DNA of 64,000 bases from SABI01 sp963677695 (GTDB lineage: Bacteria > Spirochaetota > Spirochaetia > Sphaerochaetales > Sphaerochaetaceae). Positions within the stretch are counted from its first letter, which is position 1; each line of letters starts with the position of its first letter. The notes under the pieces are model-generated. The model worked only from the letters and a program-made list of their open reading frames with translations. It had not been told where the DNA came from and made no database searches. Location: NCBI GenBank assembly GCA_963677695.2, contig CAXXUJ010000002.1, positions 434,001 through 498,000 of the forward strand, read 5' to 3'. The translations under genes and the position numbers were made by a program. Positions 33,448 to 42,013 of the stretch are shown one piece after another.

Positions 33448-34746
33448 CTACATCCTTTCTGTGACGGCTGCATACACCTTTTCAAGCTGATCAGAGGGCA
33501 CTTTCAGTTCCTCTCTGCTTTTCAGGTTCCTGAGGAGAATCTCGTTGTCCTTCAAAAAAAGGCCGTACGGGACTGCATGCTGCTCGGCATATTTGAACTG
33601 AGCCCCCATTTTCTTATCATCAAGATAGAGATCTATCCTGACCCCCATTGCTCTCAGTTTCTGGGCTGCAGAAGCCCTCTGGGCCAGAGAGGAGTTCCCA
33701 TCATTGAAGATGATGATATCGGTACTGGAGGTCTCCTTCACGATCGGATGGGAGAGTTCTTCCAGGGCAGCGATAAGGCGATCGAGACCGATCGAGGAAC
33801 CGACGCCTGTGACTGCCTGTTTCATATAGAGTCCGGTAAGGTTATCATACCGTCCTCCGGAGCACACGGAACCTATGGAAGGGAGTTCCTTCACGAACGT
33901 TTCGTAGACGATACCGGTGTAGTAATCAAGGCCGCGGGTGATAGACGGATCTATCACGATGGAATCGCTCATACCCACTTCTGCAAGGAGAGTATAGAGG
34001 TTTTTCAATCTCAGAGAGTATTCACTTTCACCGCCGCTGAGAGCTTCAAGGCGGGCAATGATCTGATCAGCTGTCTCACCTTCTTCTGTTGTGATGAAAT
34101 CGAGCACTGCATCTGCTGCAGTTTCACTGGAAGTGACCTCAAGAAGCTGCTTCCGAGTCTCCTCTCTTCCTATCTTTCTCAGTTTATCGACGGTACGGAG
34201 AATTTCGACCGAGGCTTCACTGATTCCCTGATATTTTAAAAAGGCATTGAAAAGTCCCCTGTGGGCGACATGAATCTCAATTCCTGAAATTCCCAGGTTC
34301 CTGAACGAAGAGACCATCATCATGAGAATTTCCGAGTCGCTTGCAACACTGTCCGTTCCGACGGAATCGAAATCACACTGGAAGAATTCTCTGTACCTGC
34401 CGTTCTGAGGTTTCTCGCCTCTCCATACCTTTGCGATATGGTAACGCTTGAAGGGGGAGGGGAGGGTATTGTGGTACATCGAATAGAATCGTGCGAAGGG
34501 AACGGTAAGGTCATAGCGGAGTGCTACATCCCTTCCTCCGTTATCCTGGAACTGGAAGATCTGCTTGTCGGTCTCACCGCCTCCCTTTCCAAGAAGGATT
34601 TCGGTGTATTCAAGAGCGGGGGTATCGATGGGGACAAAACCGAAGGACTCGAAGGTCCTTTCCAATTTCGATATAAGTGTCTTTCGTATCTGTTCTGACT
34701 GTGGAAGGGAATCTCTGAACCCTTTCAGTACTCTGCTCTGTATCAT
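33448..34746 (-). CDS. hisS: histidyl-tRNA synthetase
   Basis: 432 aa class II synthetase. Motif 1-2 region ALEYTEILLGKGG, FARFYSMYHN, FKRYHIAKVWRGEKPQNGRYREF, and the HisRS signature RGLDYYTGIVYE; C-terminal anticodon-binding domain. CAGGAG ribosome site about 10 nt before the ATG. It is the first gene of a hisS-helicase unit, divergent from pcnB across a 112-bp spacer. Confidence 0.96.
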   Translation of the reverse strand: MIQSRVLKGFRDSLPQSEQIRKTLISKLERTFESFGFVPIDTPALEYTEILLGKGGGETDKQIFQFQDNGGRDVALRYDLTVPFARFYSMYHNTLPSPFKRYHIAKVWRGEKPQNGRYREFFQCDFDSVGTDSVASDSEILMMMVSSFRNLGISGIEIHVAHRGLFNAFLKYQGISEASVEILRTVDKLRKIGREETRKQLLEVTSSETAADAVLDFITTEEGETADQIIARLEALSGGESEYSLRLKNLYTLLAEVGMSDSIVIDPSITRGLDYYTGIVYETFVKELPSIGSVCSGGRYDNLTGLYMKQAVTGVGSSIGLDRLIAALEELSHPIVKETSSTDIIIFNDGNSSLAQRASAAQKLRAMGVRIDLYLDDKKMGAQFKYAEQHAVPYGLFLKDNEILLRNLKSREELKVPSDQLEKVYAAVTERM

Positions 34747-34858
34747 CTGGATGCAGCTCCTGTTGCTTTTTTTAATAATATGGGGTACACAGAACTATAG
34801 TGTAAAGAAATCACACATAAACTGCAATAAGAATACCACACACAAGGTTAATGAGTCG

Positions 34859-36055
34859 ATGTTGACAAGATACAAGGTGAATGATTCGGGCAAGAACGTT
34901 CCTATAGCACATATCTACGATGAGAAAGAACATAATATAAAGCAGCACCTGATTGATGCAGATGCTATCTGGGTTATCAGGAAGCTCGCTTCGAAAAATC
35001 ATACAGCCTACCTTGTCGGTGGCGCTGTCAGAGACTTGATGCTCGGCAATACACCGAAAGACTTCGATATCGTCACCAGCGCACGTCCCCGTCAGATCCA
35101 GAAACTCTTCTACAATGCACGTATCATAGGAAAGCGCTTCAAACTCGTACACCTTACCTTCCGTGATAAGATCATCGAGGTATCAACCTTCCGTTCCGGT
35201 ATAGAGAACCCTGAAGACCCATCAGATATCTATGGAAACATAGAACAGGACTCGGCAAGACGTGACTTCACCGTCAATGCACTCTACTATGATCCCCTTG
35301 ATCGCAAACTGCTTGATTTCAACCACGCGATGAGAGATTTCAAAAAGAAGAAAATCGCTTCAGTCCTTCCCCTTTCCACATCCTTCAAGGAAGATCCGGT
35401 GAGAATGATACGTGCTGTCAAGTACAGCGTCACCACTGGGTTTGCCCTTTCGTATCCGATAAAGAGGGCAATCAAGAGGGACGGGCATGAACTGATTAGA
35501 ATAAGTTCAAGCCGTATCACAGAAGAGGTGATGAAAATTCTCTCAGGCGGGCACTCCCATGAAATCATCAGCCATCTTCAAAAGCAGAAGATTCTGATTT
35601 ATCTTCTCCCCTCCATCAGTATTTCCGAAGAATTCCCTGAGGTTCTGAACCGGCTTAAGGTGCTCGACAGAAGGGTCGGTGAAGTGAAGACCGCCGATTC
35701 CTCCCGTGACTCGGTGACCAGGGGTGAGATGATATCCTGTCTTGCAGGTGAAATTGCTCTCCCCTCAAGAGAGGAGGAAGAGAACGACAAGGAGTATTTT
35801 CAGAGTGTGTTCCGACACCTGAAACAGATCATCCAGCCGATTACTCCGGCTAATTATGATGTTGAGTATGCCGCGGCAGAGATTCTTCAGGAAATAGGTA
35901 TTTCCGTTCCTTCTTCCTGGTACAAATCACGGGTGCCGGCCTATTACCCGGGGCGTACCGTGCAGAAACACAAGGCAAAGAAAACGAAACAGCCTCCCAG
36001 ACCGAGAGGCAGGAGAAAGAAAGCTCCTAACCCCACTCCTCAATCTCAAGGTTGA
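34859..36055 (+). CDS. pcnB: poly(A) polymerase-like class II nucleotidyltransferase
   Basis: About 398 aa. AYLVGGAVRDLMLGNTPKDFD and RRDFTVNALYYDP are the class II catalytic core; FKEDPVRMIRAVKYS is the neck. There is no HD domain, and a Lys/Arg/Pro-rich tail (KAKKTKQPPRPRGRRKK) resembles the RNA-binding tail of PcnB. Together with the separate HD-bearing cca gene, this suggests polyadenylation rather than CCA addition. The ORF is open far upstream through antisense of hisS; ATG 34859 is taken as the start, with an AAGG site some distance away. Its 3' end overlaps the convergent gene by 29 nt. Confidence 0.82.
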   Translation: MLTRYKVNDSGKNVPIAHIYDEKEHNIKQHLIDADAIWVIRKLASKNHTAYLVGGAVRDLMLGNTPKDFDIVTSARPRQIQKLFYNARIIGKRFKLVHLTFRDKIIEVSTFRSGIENPEDPSDIYGNIEQDSARRDFTVNALYYDPLDRKLLDFNHAMRDFKKKKIASVLPLSTSFKEDPVRMIRAVKYSVTTGFALSYPIKRAIKRDGHELIRISSSRITEEVMKILSGGHSHEIISHLQKQKILIYLLPSISISEEFPEVLNRLKVLDRRVGEVKTADSSRDSVTRGEMISCLAGEIALPSREEEENDKEYFQSVFRHLKQIIQPITPANYDVEYAAAEILQEIGISVPSSWYKSRVPAYYPGRTVQKHKAKKTKQPPRPRGRRKKAPNPTPQSQG

Positions 36056-36887
36056 CACCGCTGATAAAGATACCGCCGTATTTTTCCAGCGATTCAGCTA
36101 TGTATTCCTGCAGCTCTGCAAGGGTTGATGATATCTGGTGCTTGATCGGCACCCGAAGTTTCACACTCAGGTTATAGCCGCTCGGCTCAATCTTCATCGT
36201 CACTTTCTTCACTTTCATGAGATGATCGAACTCGTCAAGGCAGTGGATCACCATCTGGGTGAGAGCTGCCTCACTCATCGTGATCTTCCCGTATTTTGAG
36301 AACTCAGGACGGACGATCGTTTTCTCGAAGGCCTGTTCTTTTCTCCATGGAAGCTGGTTTTTATTCTTGAAAAAGACTCTCATTGAATCGTAGACGATCT
36401 GAGGGTAGCTTCGTGTGATCTCAATGGTCGGAACGGGGATGACATGCTTCCCTTCAGAAAACCTTATCCGCATTGCGGTTTCGATCTCTTCCTGGCTTGC
36501 AATGTCCTCTATCCTGAATATTTTTTCAGGTTCGGGAAGCTTCAGTCGGGAAGCGATCTTGTAGACCATTTTATCACTCGTACCAATGATCATGATACGG
36601 TGGAAGGATTCTTTCTGGAGGGCTGCAAGGGTCTCGCTCATATGCTCTTCATCATCGAAAAGGGCGGTTTTAACTGCTTTGAGGAAGTTATCTTCCCGTT
36701 TTGCGCTCTTGCCTGCAACAATACGATCCCCTTTAATCAGGAGACCGTCGTCAATGATGAGTTCGATATTATATTTCTGCGCGACCAGCTTGGAACGGAA
36801 GCTTTTACCGGTTCCGCTCTTCCCCACCAGCGCATATACTTTGATACCTTTTATTTTCCAAAAAACGTATCGGAAGATGCGATTCAT
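36027..36887 (-). CDS. P-loop ATPase fused to an Asp23/Gls24 domain
   Basis: 286 aa. The N-terminal half has Walker A ALVGKSGTGKS and nucleotide-kinase-like features (ELIIDDGLLIKGDRI). The last 80 residues (KITMSEAALTQMVIH…KVTMKIEPSGYNLSVKLRV…GVNLEIEEW) match the Asp23/Gls24 alkaline-shock fold. Asp23 proteins are membrane-associated stress proteins in Firmicutes, and a fused ATPase is unusual. ATG 36887 has no Shine-Dalgarno, but a TATAAC -10 lies 7 nt upstream. The function is unknown; it may be ATP-driven remodelling tied to envelope stress. Confidence 0.75.
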   Translation of the reverse strand: MNRIFRYVFWKIKGIKVYALVGKSGTGKSFRSKLVAQKYNIELIIDDGLLIKGDRIVAGKSAKREDNFLKAVKTALFDDEEHMSETLAALQKESFHRIMIIGTSDKMVYKIASRLKLPEPEKIFRIEDIASQEEIETAMRIRFSEGKHVIPVPTIEITRSYPQIVYDSMRVFFKNKNQLPWRKEQAFEKTIVRPEFSKYGKITMSEAALTQMVIHCLDEFDHLMKVKKVTMKIEPSGYNLSVKLRVPIKHQISSTLAELQEYIAESLEKYGGIFISGVNLEIEEWG

Positions 36888-36894
36888 ATTTACT

Positions 36895-36900
36895 GTTATA
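36895..36900 (-). promoter_or_regulatory. -10 box of the P-loop/Asp23 gene, leaderless configuration
   Basis: TATAAC on the minus strand, 7 nt before the ATG. The -35 region is only a weak T-run, so this call rests on the -10 and on the missing ribosome site. Confidence 0.35.
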
Positions 36901-37004
36901 CTATTTTTCAGGTACAATAAAAAGACATTGCGTAAAAAACCTAGAATTTCTCATTGAAGTATGTTAGGTGTATTACCGTGTATATGTGAAAGGAGTTATA
37001 TAAC

Positions 37005-38309
37005 ATGTCAAGATTACCGACTTTCAAGAAGGGCGGGATACACCCTGACGACCATAAAGAGTTGTCCTGTGCTGTTCCTGTGCAAGTACTTCCGTGCCCT
37101 GATGAACTCGTCGTACCTCTCAGCCAGCACCTCGGCGCACCGGCAAAACCCCTGAAAGCAAAAGGGGATGCTGTCGTTAAAGGTGAAAAAATTGGTGAAG
37201 CGGCTTCATTCATTTCAGCTGATATTCACGCACCTGCAAGCGGGACAGTGAAAGAGATCCGCAGCATCACACTGGCTAACTCTGTTGTGTGTGACGCCAT
37301 CGTGATTACAGTTGATCACGAAGCTGAGGAAGTCACCTTCGAAGTGCAGGACTACTCTTCACTTTCAAGTGCTGAGATGCTCGCTATTGTGAAGGATATG
37401 GGTGTCGTCGGTACAGGCGGAGCTACCTTCCCGACGAATGTGAAACTTTCAGTCCCCAAAGGGAAGAGTGTGGAACATCTTGTCATTAACGGTGTCGAGT
37501 GTGAACCCTACCTTACCAGTGACCATCGCCTGATGCTTGAAAATACCGAAGAGGTCCTTGAAGGTATACTCATTGCACAGAAGATCACCGGTGCTTCAAA
37601 GGTTATCATCGGGGTTGAAAATAACAAGCCCGATGCCATTGCCAAGCTGAAAGAGACGGTTGAGAAAAAGAATCTAGATGTGACTGTCATGGCCTTAGAG
37701 GTCAAATACCCGCAGGGTGATGAAAAACAGCTCCTGAAGGCAACGATAAACAGGGAGATTCCTTCAGGAAAACTTCCCCTCGATGTAGGTGCGGTTGTCC
37801 TGAATGTAGGAACTTCCTTTGCAGTGTATGAAGCTGTAGCAAAGCGCAAGCCGCTGATTGACAGAATCGTTACTGTAAGCGGTGAGGCGATGAACGAGAA
37901 GAAGAATGTGCGTGCTCCCATCGGTTCCACGATCGGAAACCTGATCGATTTCGCCGGAGGGTTCTCATCCATTCCCGGTAAGCTTGTTTCAGGCGGTCCC
38001 ATGATGGGTTTTGCGTTCTATGATCATGCAACGCCTGTTATCAAAGGTACGAGCGGACTCCTTGCTCTTCAGCCTTTGAAGAAGGCTGCTCAGACTCCCT
38101 GTATCAGCTGCGGCAAGTGTGTCGCTGTCTGTCCTATGGGACTGCAGCCTACAAAGCTCTATCGCTATATCAACAACCGAAGATACGAAGAAGCAATGAA
38201 GACCGACCTTATGGACTGTAAGGAATGCGGATGCTGTGCATTTACCTGTCCCGCTCAGCTTCCCCTCGTTCATGCAATGAAACTCGGAAAAAGACTGGGG
38301 AGGAAATAA
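37005..38309 (+). CDS. rnfC: Rnf electron transport complex subunit C
   Basis: 434 aa membrane-peripheral subunit that oxidises or reduces NAD(H) and carries two [4Fe-4S] clusters: CISCGKCVAVCP and CKECGCCAFTCP near the C-terminus. The N-terminal RnfC barrel (GGIHPDDHKELS) and the flavin/NAD-binding GTGGATFPTNVK are present. It heads an rnfCDGEAB operon in the clostridial/Thermotoga order. AAAGGAG site upstream. Rnf couples ferredoxin:NAD+ oxidoreduction to Na+ or H+ translocation. Confidence 0.96.
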   Translation: MSRLPTFKKGGIHPDDHKELSCAVPVQVLPCPDELVVPLSQHLGAPAKPLKAKGDAVVKGEKIGEAASFISADIHAPASGTVKEIRSITLANSVVCDAIVITVDHEAEEVTFEVQDYSSLSSAEMLAIVKDMGVVGTGGATFPTNVKLSVPKGKSVEHLVINGVECEPYLTSDHRLMLENTEEVLEGILIAQKITGASKVIIGVENNKPDAIAKLKETVEKKNLDVTVMALEVKYPQGDEKQLLKATINREIPSGKLPLDVGAVVLNVGTSFAVYEAVAKRKPLIDRIVTVSGEAMNEKKNVRAPIGSTIGNLIDFAGGFSSIPGKLVSGGPMMGFAFYDHATPVIKGTSGLLALQPLKKAAQTPCISCGKCVAVCPMGLQPTKLYRYINNRRYEEAMKTDLMDCKECGCCAFTCPAQLPLVHAMKLGKRLGRK

Positions 38310-39425
38310 GTGGAACAGAACCAGGTAGTAACAGTATCGTCATCACCTCATCTGAAAGGTAAGATGACCACAGCCAGCATTATGTGGAACGTCTCTCTGG
38401 CGCTGCTTCCCGCAGCTCTCTGGGGTGTCTATGTGTTCGGCTTCAGAGCCCTGCTCATTCTGATCGTCAGTATCGTGAGCTCAGTCGGGTTTGAGTATCT
38501 TCTGCTGAAGATCAGCAAGGATGCAAGCATCCAGGATGGATCAGCCTTCCTTACCGGACTTCTCATAGGCATGAACCTTCCCTCGGGATCCTCAATCGCA
38601 GTACCGATCCTTGCTTCAGCGTTTGCGATCTTCGTTGTCAAATGGACCTTCGGCGGTCTCGGTGCAAACTGGATGAACCCTGCTCTCGCAGGTCGTGTAT
38701 TCGTGTTCTTCTCTTTCACAGGTCTCATGAATACCTATCCAACACCGAGAACACTTCTTTCCTCCGGTGCAGACGGAGTCGGCGGAGCAACCTATCTCAC
38801 AAGCGTGAAGATGTCCATAGCGGACCAGATCGCTTCCCATGCAAGCGGGTCAGAGATCCTTTCCCAGATCGGAACACCGTCAACACTCTTCGCACAGAAG
38901 GTGAGTGCGATGTTCTCCTCCATCGGATTGAACATCAGTGACTACACCGTTGATGCATTCTTCGGTAACGTGACCGGTGCTCTCGGTGAAGTAAGCGCCT
39001 TCCTCCTCATCGTCGGAGGAATATATCTCATAGTGAAGAAAATCATCACCTGGCATATCCCGGTAAGTTTCATCGGTTCCTTCGTTCTCCTTGCATGGGT
39101 ATTCGGCGGACTGAGAAACGGAAACGGCCTTTTTACCGGAGAGATTCTTCTTCCTGTATTCAGCGGCGGTCTCATGCTCGGTGCGATCTTCATGGCTACC
39201 GACATGGTCACTTCCCCTGTAACGAAGAAGGGAATGATCATCTACGGAGTGATGATAGGGTTCTTTACCTTCATCATCAGATACTACGGTTCACTTCCTG
39301 AGTCGGTATCTCTTGCGATCATCCTCGTGAACATCTTCGTTCCGGCGATCGACCGCTATATCAAACCGAAGAAATTCGGTGAAGTATTCAAGGAAGCACC
39401 TGCAAAGAAGGAGGCGAACGCATGA
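38310..39425 (+). CDS. rnfD: Rnf complex subunit D
   Basis: 371 aa integral membrane protein with about 8-10 hydrophobic helices (ALLILIVSIVSSVGFEYLL and others). The threonine in GGATYLT is the likely covalent FMN site. The GTG start directly follows the rnfC stop. Its end overlaps rnfG by 4 nt. It is part of the electron and ion path through the membrane. Confidence 0.95.
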   Translation: MEQNQVVTVSSSPHLKGKMTTASIMWNVSLALLPAALWGVYVFGFRALLILIVSIVSSVGFEYLLLKISKDASIQDGSAFLTGLLIGMNLPSGSSIAVPILASAFAIFVVKWTFGGLGANWMNPALAGRVFVFFSFTGLMNTYPTPRTLLSSGADGVGGATYLTSVKMSIADQIASHASGSEILSQIGTPSTLFAQKVSAMFSSIGLNISDYTVDAFFGNVTGALGEVSAFLLIVGGIYLIVKKIITWHIPVSFIGSFVLLAWVFGGLRNGNGLFTGEILLPVFSGGLMLGAIFMATDMVTSPVTKKGMIIYGVMIGFFTFIIRYYGSLPESVSLAIILVNIFVPAIDRYIKPKKFGEVFKEAPAKKEANA

Positions 39426-39967
39426 AGACTATGGCAAAAACAGGCGTTACCCTCGCCCTCATAGCTGCTGTCGCAGCATTGCTGCTCGCACTTGTGAACT
39501 CAGTGACTGCACCGGTGATTGCTGAATACGATGCGAAGGTGATTAAAGATACACTTTCACAGGTCGCTGCCGGTTTCGAAGTAGGTGAGGAGAAATCGAC
39601 TGATGATCCATCAGTCACAGCGATGTACCCACTCTCCGATTCGAACGGGAAGGCTGAAGGCTACATTCTTTCTCTTATCGGTAACGGGTACGGCGGTGCA
39701 ATGACTCTCATGGCAAGCTATTCCACTGATGGAAAGCTCCTCGATGCACGTCTTCTCAATAACTCGGAAACCCCGGGTCTCGGTAAGAAAGCTGAGGATC
39801 CAGGGTACATGAAGAAATATATCGACAAGGATTCCATTCCTTTGAAGAAAAGTGAACTGACAAGTGCAGAAGCTGACAGCGTGAGCGGATCTACGATCAC
39901 CTTCAGCGGTGTTGCAAAGACACTGTCGTATGGTTCAGATTTCGTGAAGAGCATGGGGGGAAACTAG
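39422..39967 (+). CDS. rnfG: Rnf complex subunit G
   Basis: 181 aa, one N-terminal membrane helix (TGVTLALIAAVAALLLALV) and an extracytoplasmic FMN-binding domain. The covalent FMN threonine lies in VSGSTITFSGV, and the preceding NSETPGLGKKAED is family-typical. The TAG stop is immediately followed by the rnfE ATG. Confidence 0.95.
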   Translation: MKTMAKTGVTLALIAAVAALLLALVNSVTAPVIAEYDAKVIKDTLSQVAAGFEVGEEKSTDDPSVTAMYPLSDSNGKAEGYILSLIGNGYGGAMTLMASYSTDGKLLDARLLNNSETPGLGKKAEDPGYMKKYIDKDSIPLKKSELTSAEADSVSGSTITFSGVAKTLSYGSDFVKSMGGN

Positions 39968-40597
39968 ATGGCAGTCGCTAAGAAAACAATCATCACACGC
40001 GGTCTTTTCAAAGAGAACCCCGTTTTCATCCTAATGCTCGGACTCTGTCCAACCCTCGGTGTCACCACCCAGGTGATCAATGCACTCGGTATGGGAGCAG
40101 GAGTTATCTTTGTTCTTGTATTCAGTAATCTGCTTGTATCAATGCTGAAGAATATTATTCCCAACAGCGTCAGAATACCTGCATATATCGTCATTATTGC
40201 AACCTTCGTCACCATCGTTCAGATGGTCATGCATGCCTACGCTCCGAGCGTCTATGCTTCATTGGGAATTTTCCTCCCTCTGATCGTAGTTAACTGTATC
40301 ATCCTCGGAAGAGCGGAAGCGTTCGCAAGCAAGAACACGATGTTCGATTCATTCCTTGATGCCATCGGAATGGGTGTAGGGTTCACCCTCGCCATTCTTC
40401 TGATCGCACTTATCAGGGAAGTGTTCGGGGCAGGACAGATCACTCTGTTCGCAATGGGTGCTTTCGACGGTGTCATTAAAATTCCCGTACTCTATACCTA
40501 TCCGGTACGAGTCCTCACACTTGCCGCAGGAGCTCTTGCTCTGATGGGCTACCTGAAGGGCTTCTTCGTATGGTACGGAAACAGGAAGAGGGGGTAA
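39968..40597 (+). CDS. rnfE: Rnf complex subunit E
   Basis: 209 aa, six-helix membrane protein paralogous to RnfA. LGLCPTLGVTTQVINALGMG carries the cysteine that, with RnfA, holds an in-membrane [2Fe-2S] cluster; IVVNCIILGRAEAFASKN is the inverted half. It starts directly after rnfG. Confidence 0.95.
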   Translation: MAVAKKTIITRGLFKENPVFILMLGLCPTLGVTTQVINALGMGAGVIFVLVFSNLLVSMLKNIIPNSVRIPAYIVIIATFVTIVQMVMHAYAPSVYASLGIFLPLIVVNCIILGRAEAFASKNTMFDSFLDAIGMGVGFTLAILLIALIREVFGAGQITLFAMGAFDGVIKIPVLYTYPVRVLTLAAGALALMGYLKGFFVWYGNRKRG

Positions 40598-40603
40598 CAG
40601 CAT

Positions 40604-41194
40604 ATGTTCTATGTCGGATTATTTATAACCTATATTTTCATCAGCAACTTCATTCTTACACAGTTCCTCGGACTCTGTCCGTTCATCGGTGTATCGAAGA
40701 ATTCTGAATCGGCAATCGGAATGGGAATGGCCGTAACCTTTGTTATGGCACTGGCATCGATCATCACCTATCTGGTGTATCATCTGGTCCTTGTTCCCCT
40801 CAATCTCACCTACCTGCAGACACTGAGTTTCATCCTCGTCATCGCTGCACTGGTACAGTTCGTTGAAATGGTCATCCAGAAGAACTCTCCGAGTCTCTAT
40901 CAGGCACTCGGTATCTTCCTTCCCCTGATCACCACCAACTGTGCCGTTCTCGGTATCGCACTGATCAACATCACTGAAGGGTATAACCTGATGCAGTCAT
41001 TTGTTGCAGGAATCGCTGCCGGTATCGGATTCACTCTCGCTATCGTTCTCATGAGCAATATCAGAGAGAAACTTGATATGCAGCCGGTGCGTAAGTCTTT
41101 TGCTGGAGTACCCATTGCTTTCATCAGCGGTGGTCTGATGGCTCTTGCCTTCATGGCGTTCGATAAAGCTCTGCTTACCAACCTGCTAGGATAA
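40604..41194 (+). CDS. rnfA: Rnf complex subunit A
   Basis: 196 aa, six-helix membrane protein. FLGLCPFIGVSKNSESAIGMG and ITTNCAVLGIALIN are the RnfA hallmark, with cysteines forming the shared in-membrane Fe-S centre. Gaps to the flanking rnf genes are 6 nt. Confidence 0.95.
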   Translation: MFYVGLFITYIFISNFILTQFLGLCPFIGVSKNSESAIGMGMAVTFVMALASIITYLVYHLVLVPLNLTYLQTLSFILVIAALVQFVEMVIQKNSPSLYQALGIFLPLITTNCAVLGIALINITEGYNLMQSFVAGIAAGIGFTLAIVLMSNIREKLDMQPVRKSFAGVPIAFISGGLMALAFMAFDKALLTNLLG

Positions 41195-41200
41195 GAATAG

Positions 41201-41998
41201 ATGAATATATTATTTGCTTTTTTGATTATCGGAGCCCTCGGCCTTCTACTCGGTCTCGGACTCTCTGTAGCAGCGAAGAAATTTGCTGTAAAAAAGGATG
41301 TTGTCGCTGAGGAGATTCTTGAGATTCTCCCCGGTGCGAACTGTGGTGCCTGCGGCTATCCCGGATGTTCAGGGTATGCTGACGCTCTCTCAAAGGGAAC
41401 TGCCGAGAACGGACTCTGTTCTCCCGGCGGAGCCGAGACCATTGCCGATGTCGCAAACATTCTCGGCCTGGCAGCTGGAGAAGCTCAGGAAAAGATGGTT
41501 GCATTTGTTCACTGCACTGGTAATGCGGCAGTAACGAAACAGGATTTCAATTACGAAGGTATGGAGAGCTGCAACGCTGCTCATATCCTTTTCAAGGGTG
41601 AATCGAGCTGTAAGTACGGTTGTCACCACCTTGGTTCCTGTATCGAAGTATGTCCTGTTGATGCAATTCACAAAAACGAACAGGGAAATATCGTCGTTGA
41701 CCCCGAAGCATGTATCGGCTGTAAGAAATGTACCACTGTCTGTCCGACTCAGGTCATCAAGATGGTTCCCTACAGGGGAAGTCATGTCGTTGCCTGTAAC
41801 AACCATGACAAGGGCGCAATTGTACGCAAGATGTGTGAAGTGGGTTGTATTGCCTGTAATATCTGTGCGAAGAAATTCCCTGAATCAGGATGTGTTGTCG
41901 AAGACTTCCTCAGCCACATTGATTACACCAAACCGGATACCCAGATTGCAGACGCTGCAGCTGCGTGTCCTACAAAGTGCATTATTGAAGCGCACTAA
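41201..41998 (+). CDS. rnfB: Rnf complex subunit B
   Basis: 265 aa: an N-terminal membrane anchor (FAFLIIGALGLLLGLGL), the CGACGYPGC cluster motif for a [4Fe-4S] centre, and ferredoxin-like motifs (CIEVCPVDA, CIGCKKCTTVCP, CNICAKKFP). It is the entry point for electrons from ferredoxin. Last rnf gene, 15 nt before a GH57-like gene. Confidence 0.95.
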   Translation: MNILFAFLIIGALGLLLGLGLSVAAKKFAVKKDVVAEEILEILPGANCGACGYPGCSGYADALSKGTAENGLCSPGGAETIADVANILGLAAGEAQEKMVAFVHCTGNAAVTKQDFNYEGMESCNAAHILFKGESSCKYGCHHLGSCIEVCPVDAIHKNEQGNIVVDPEACIGCKKCTTVCPTQVIKMVPYRGSHVVACNNHDKGAIVRKMCEVGCIACNICAKKFPESGCVVEDFLSHIDYTKPDTQIADAAAACPTKCIIEAH

Positions 41999-42013
41999 GC
42001 TGACTCTTAACAT

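Noticed and set aside
34565..34858. N-terminal extension of pcnB
   Set aside because: It is antisense to hisS, carries no homology, and the nucleotidyltransferase alignment starts after 34859.
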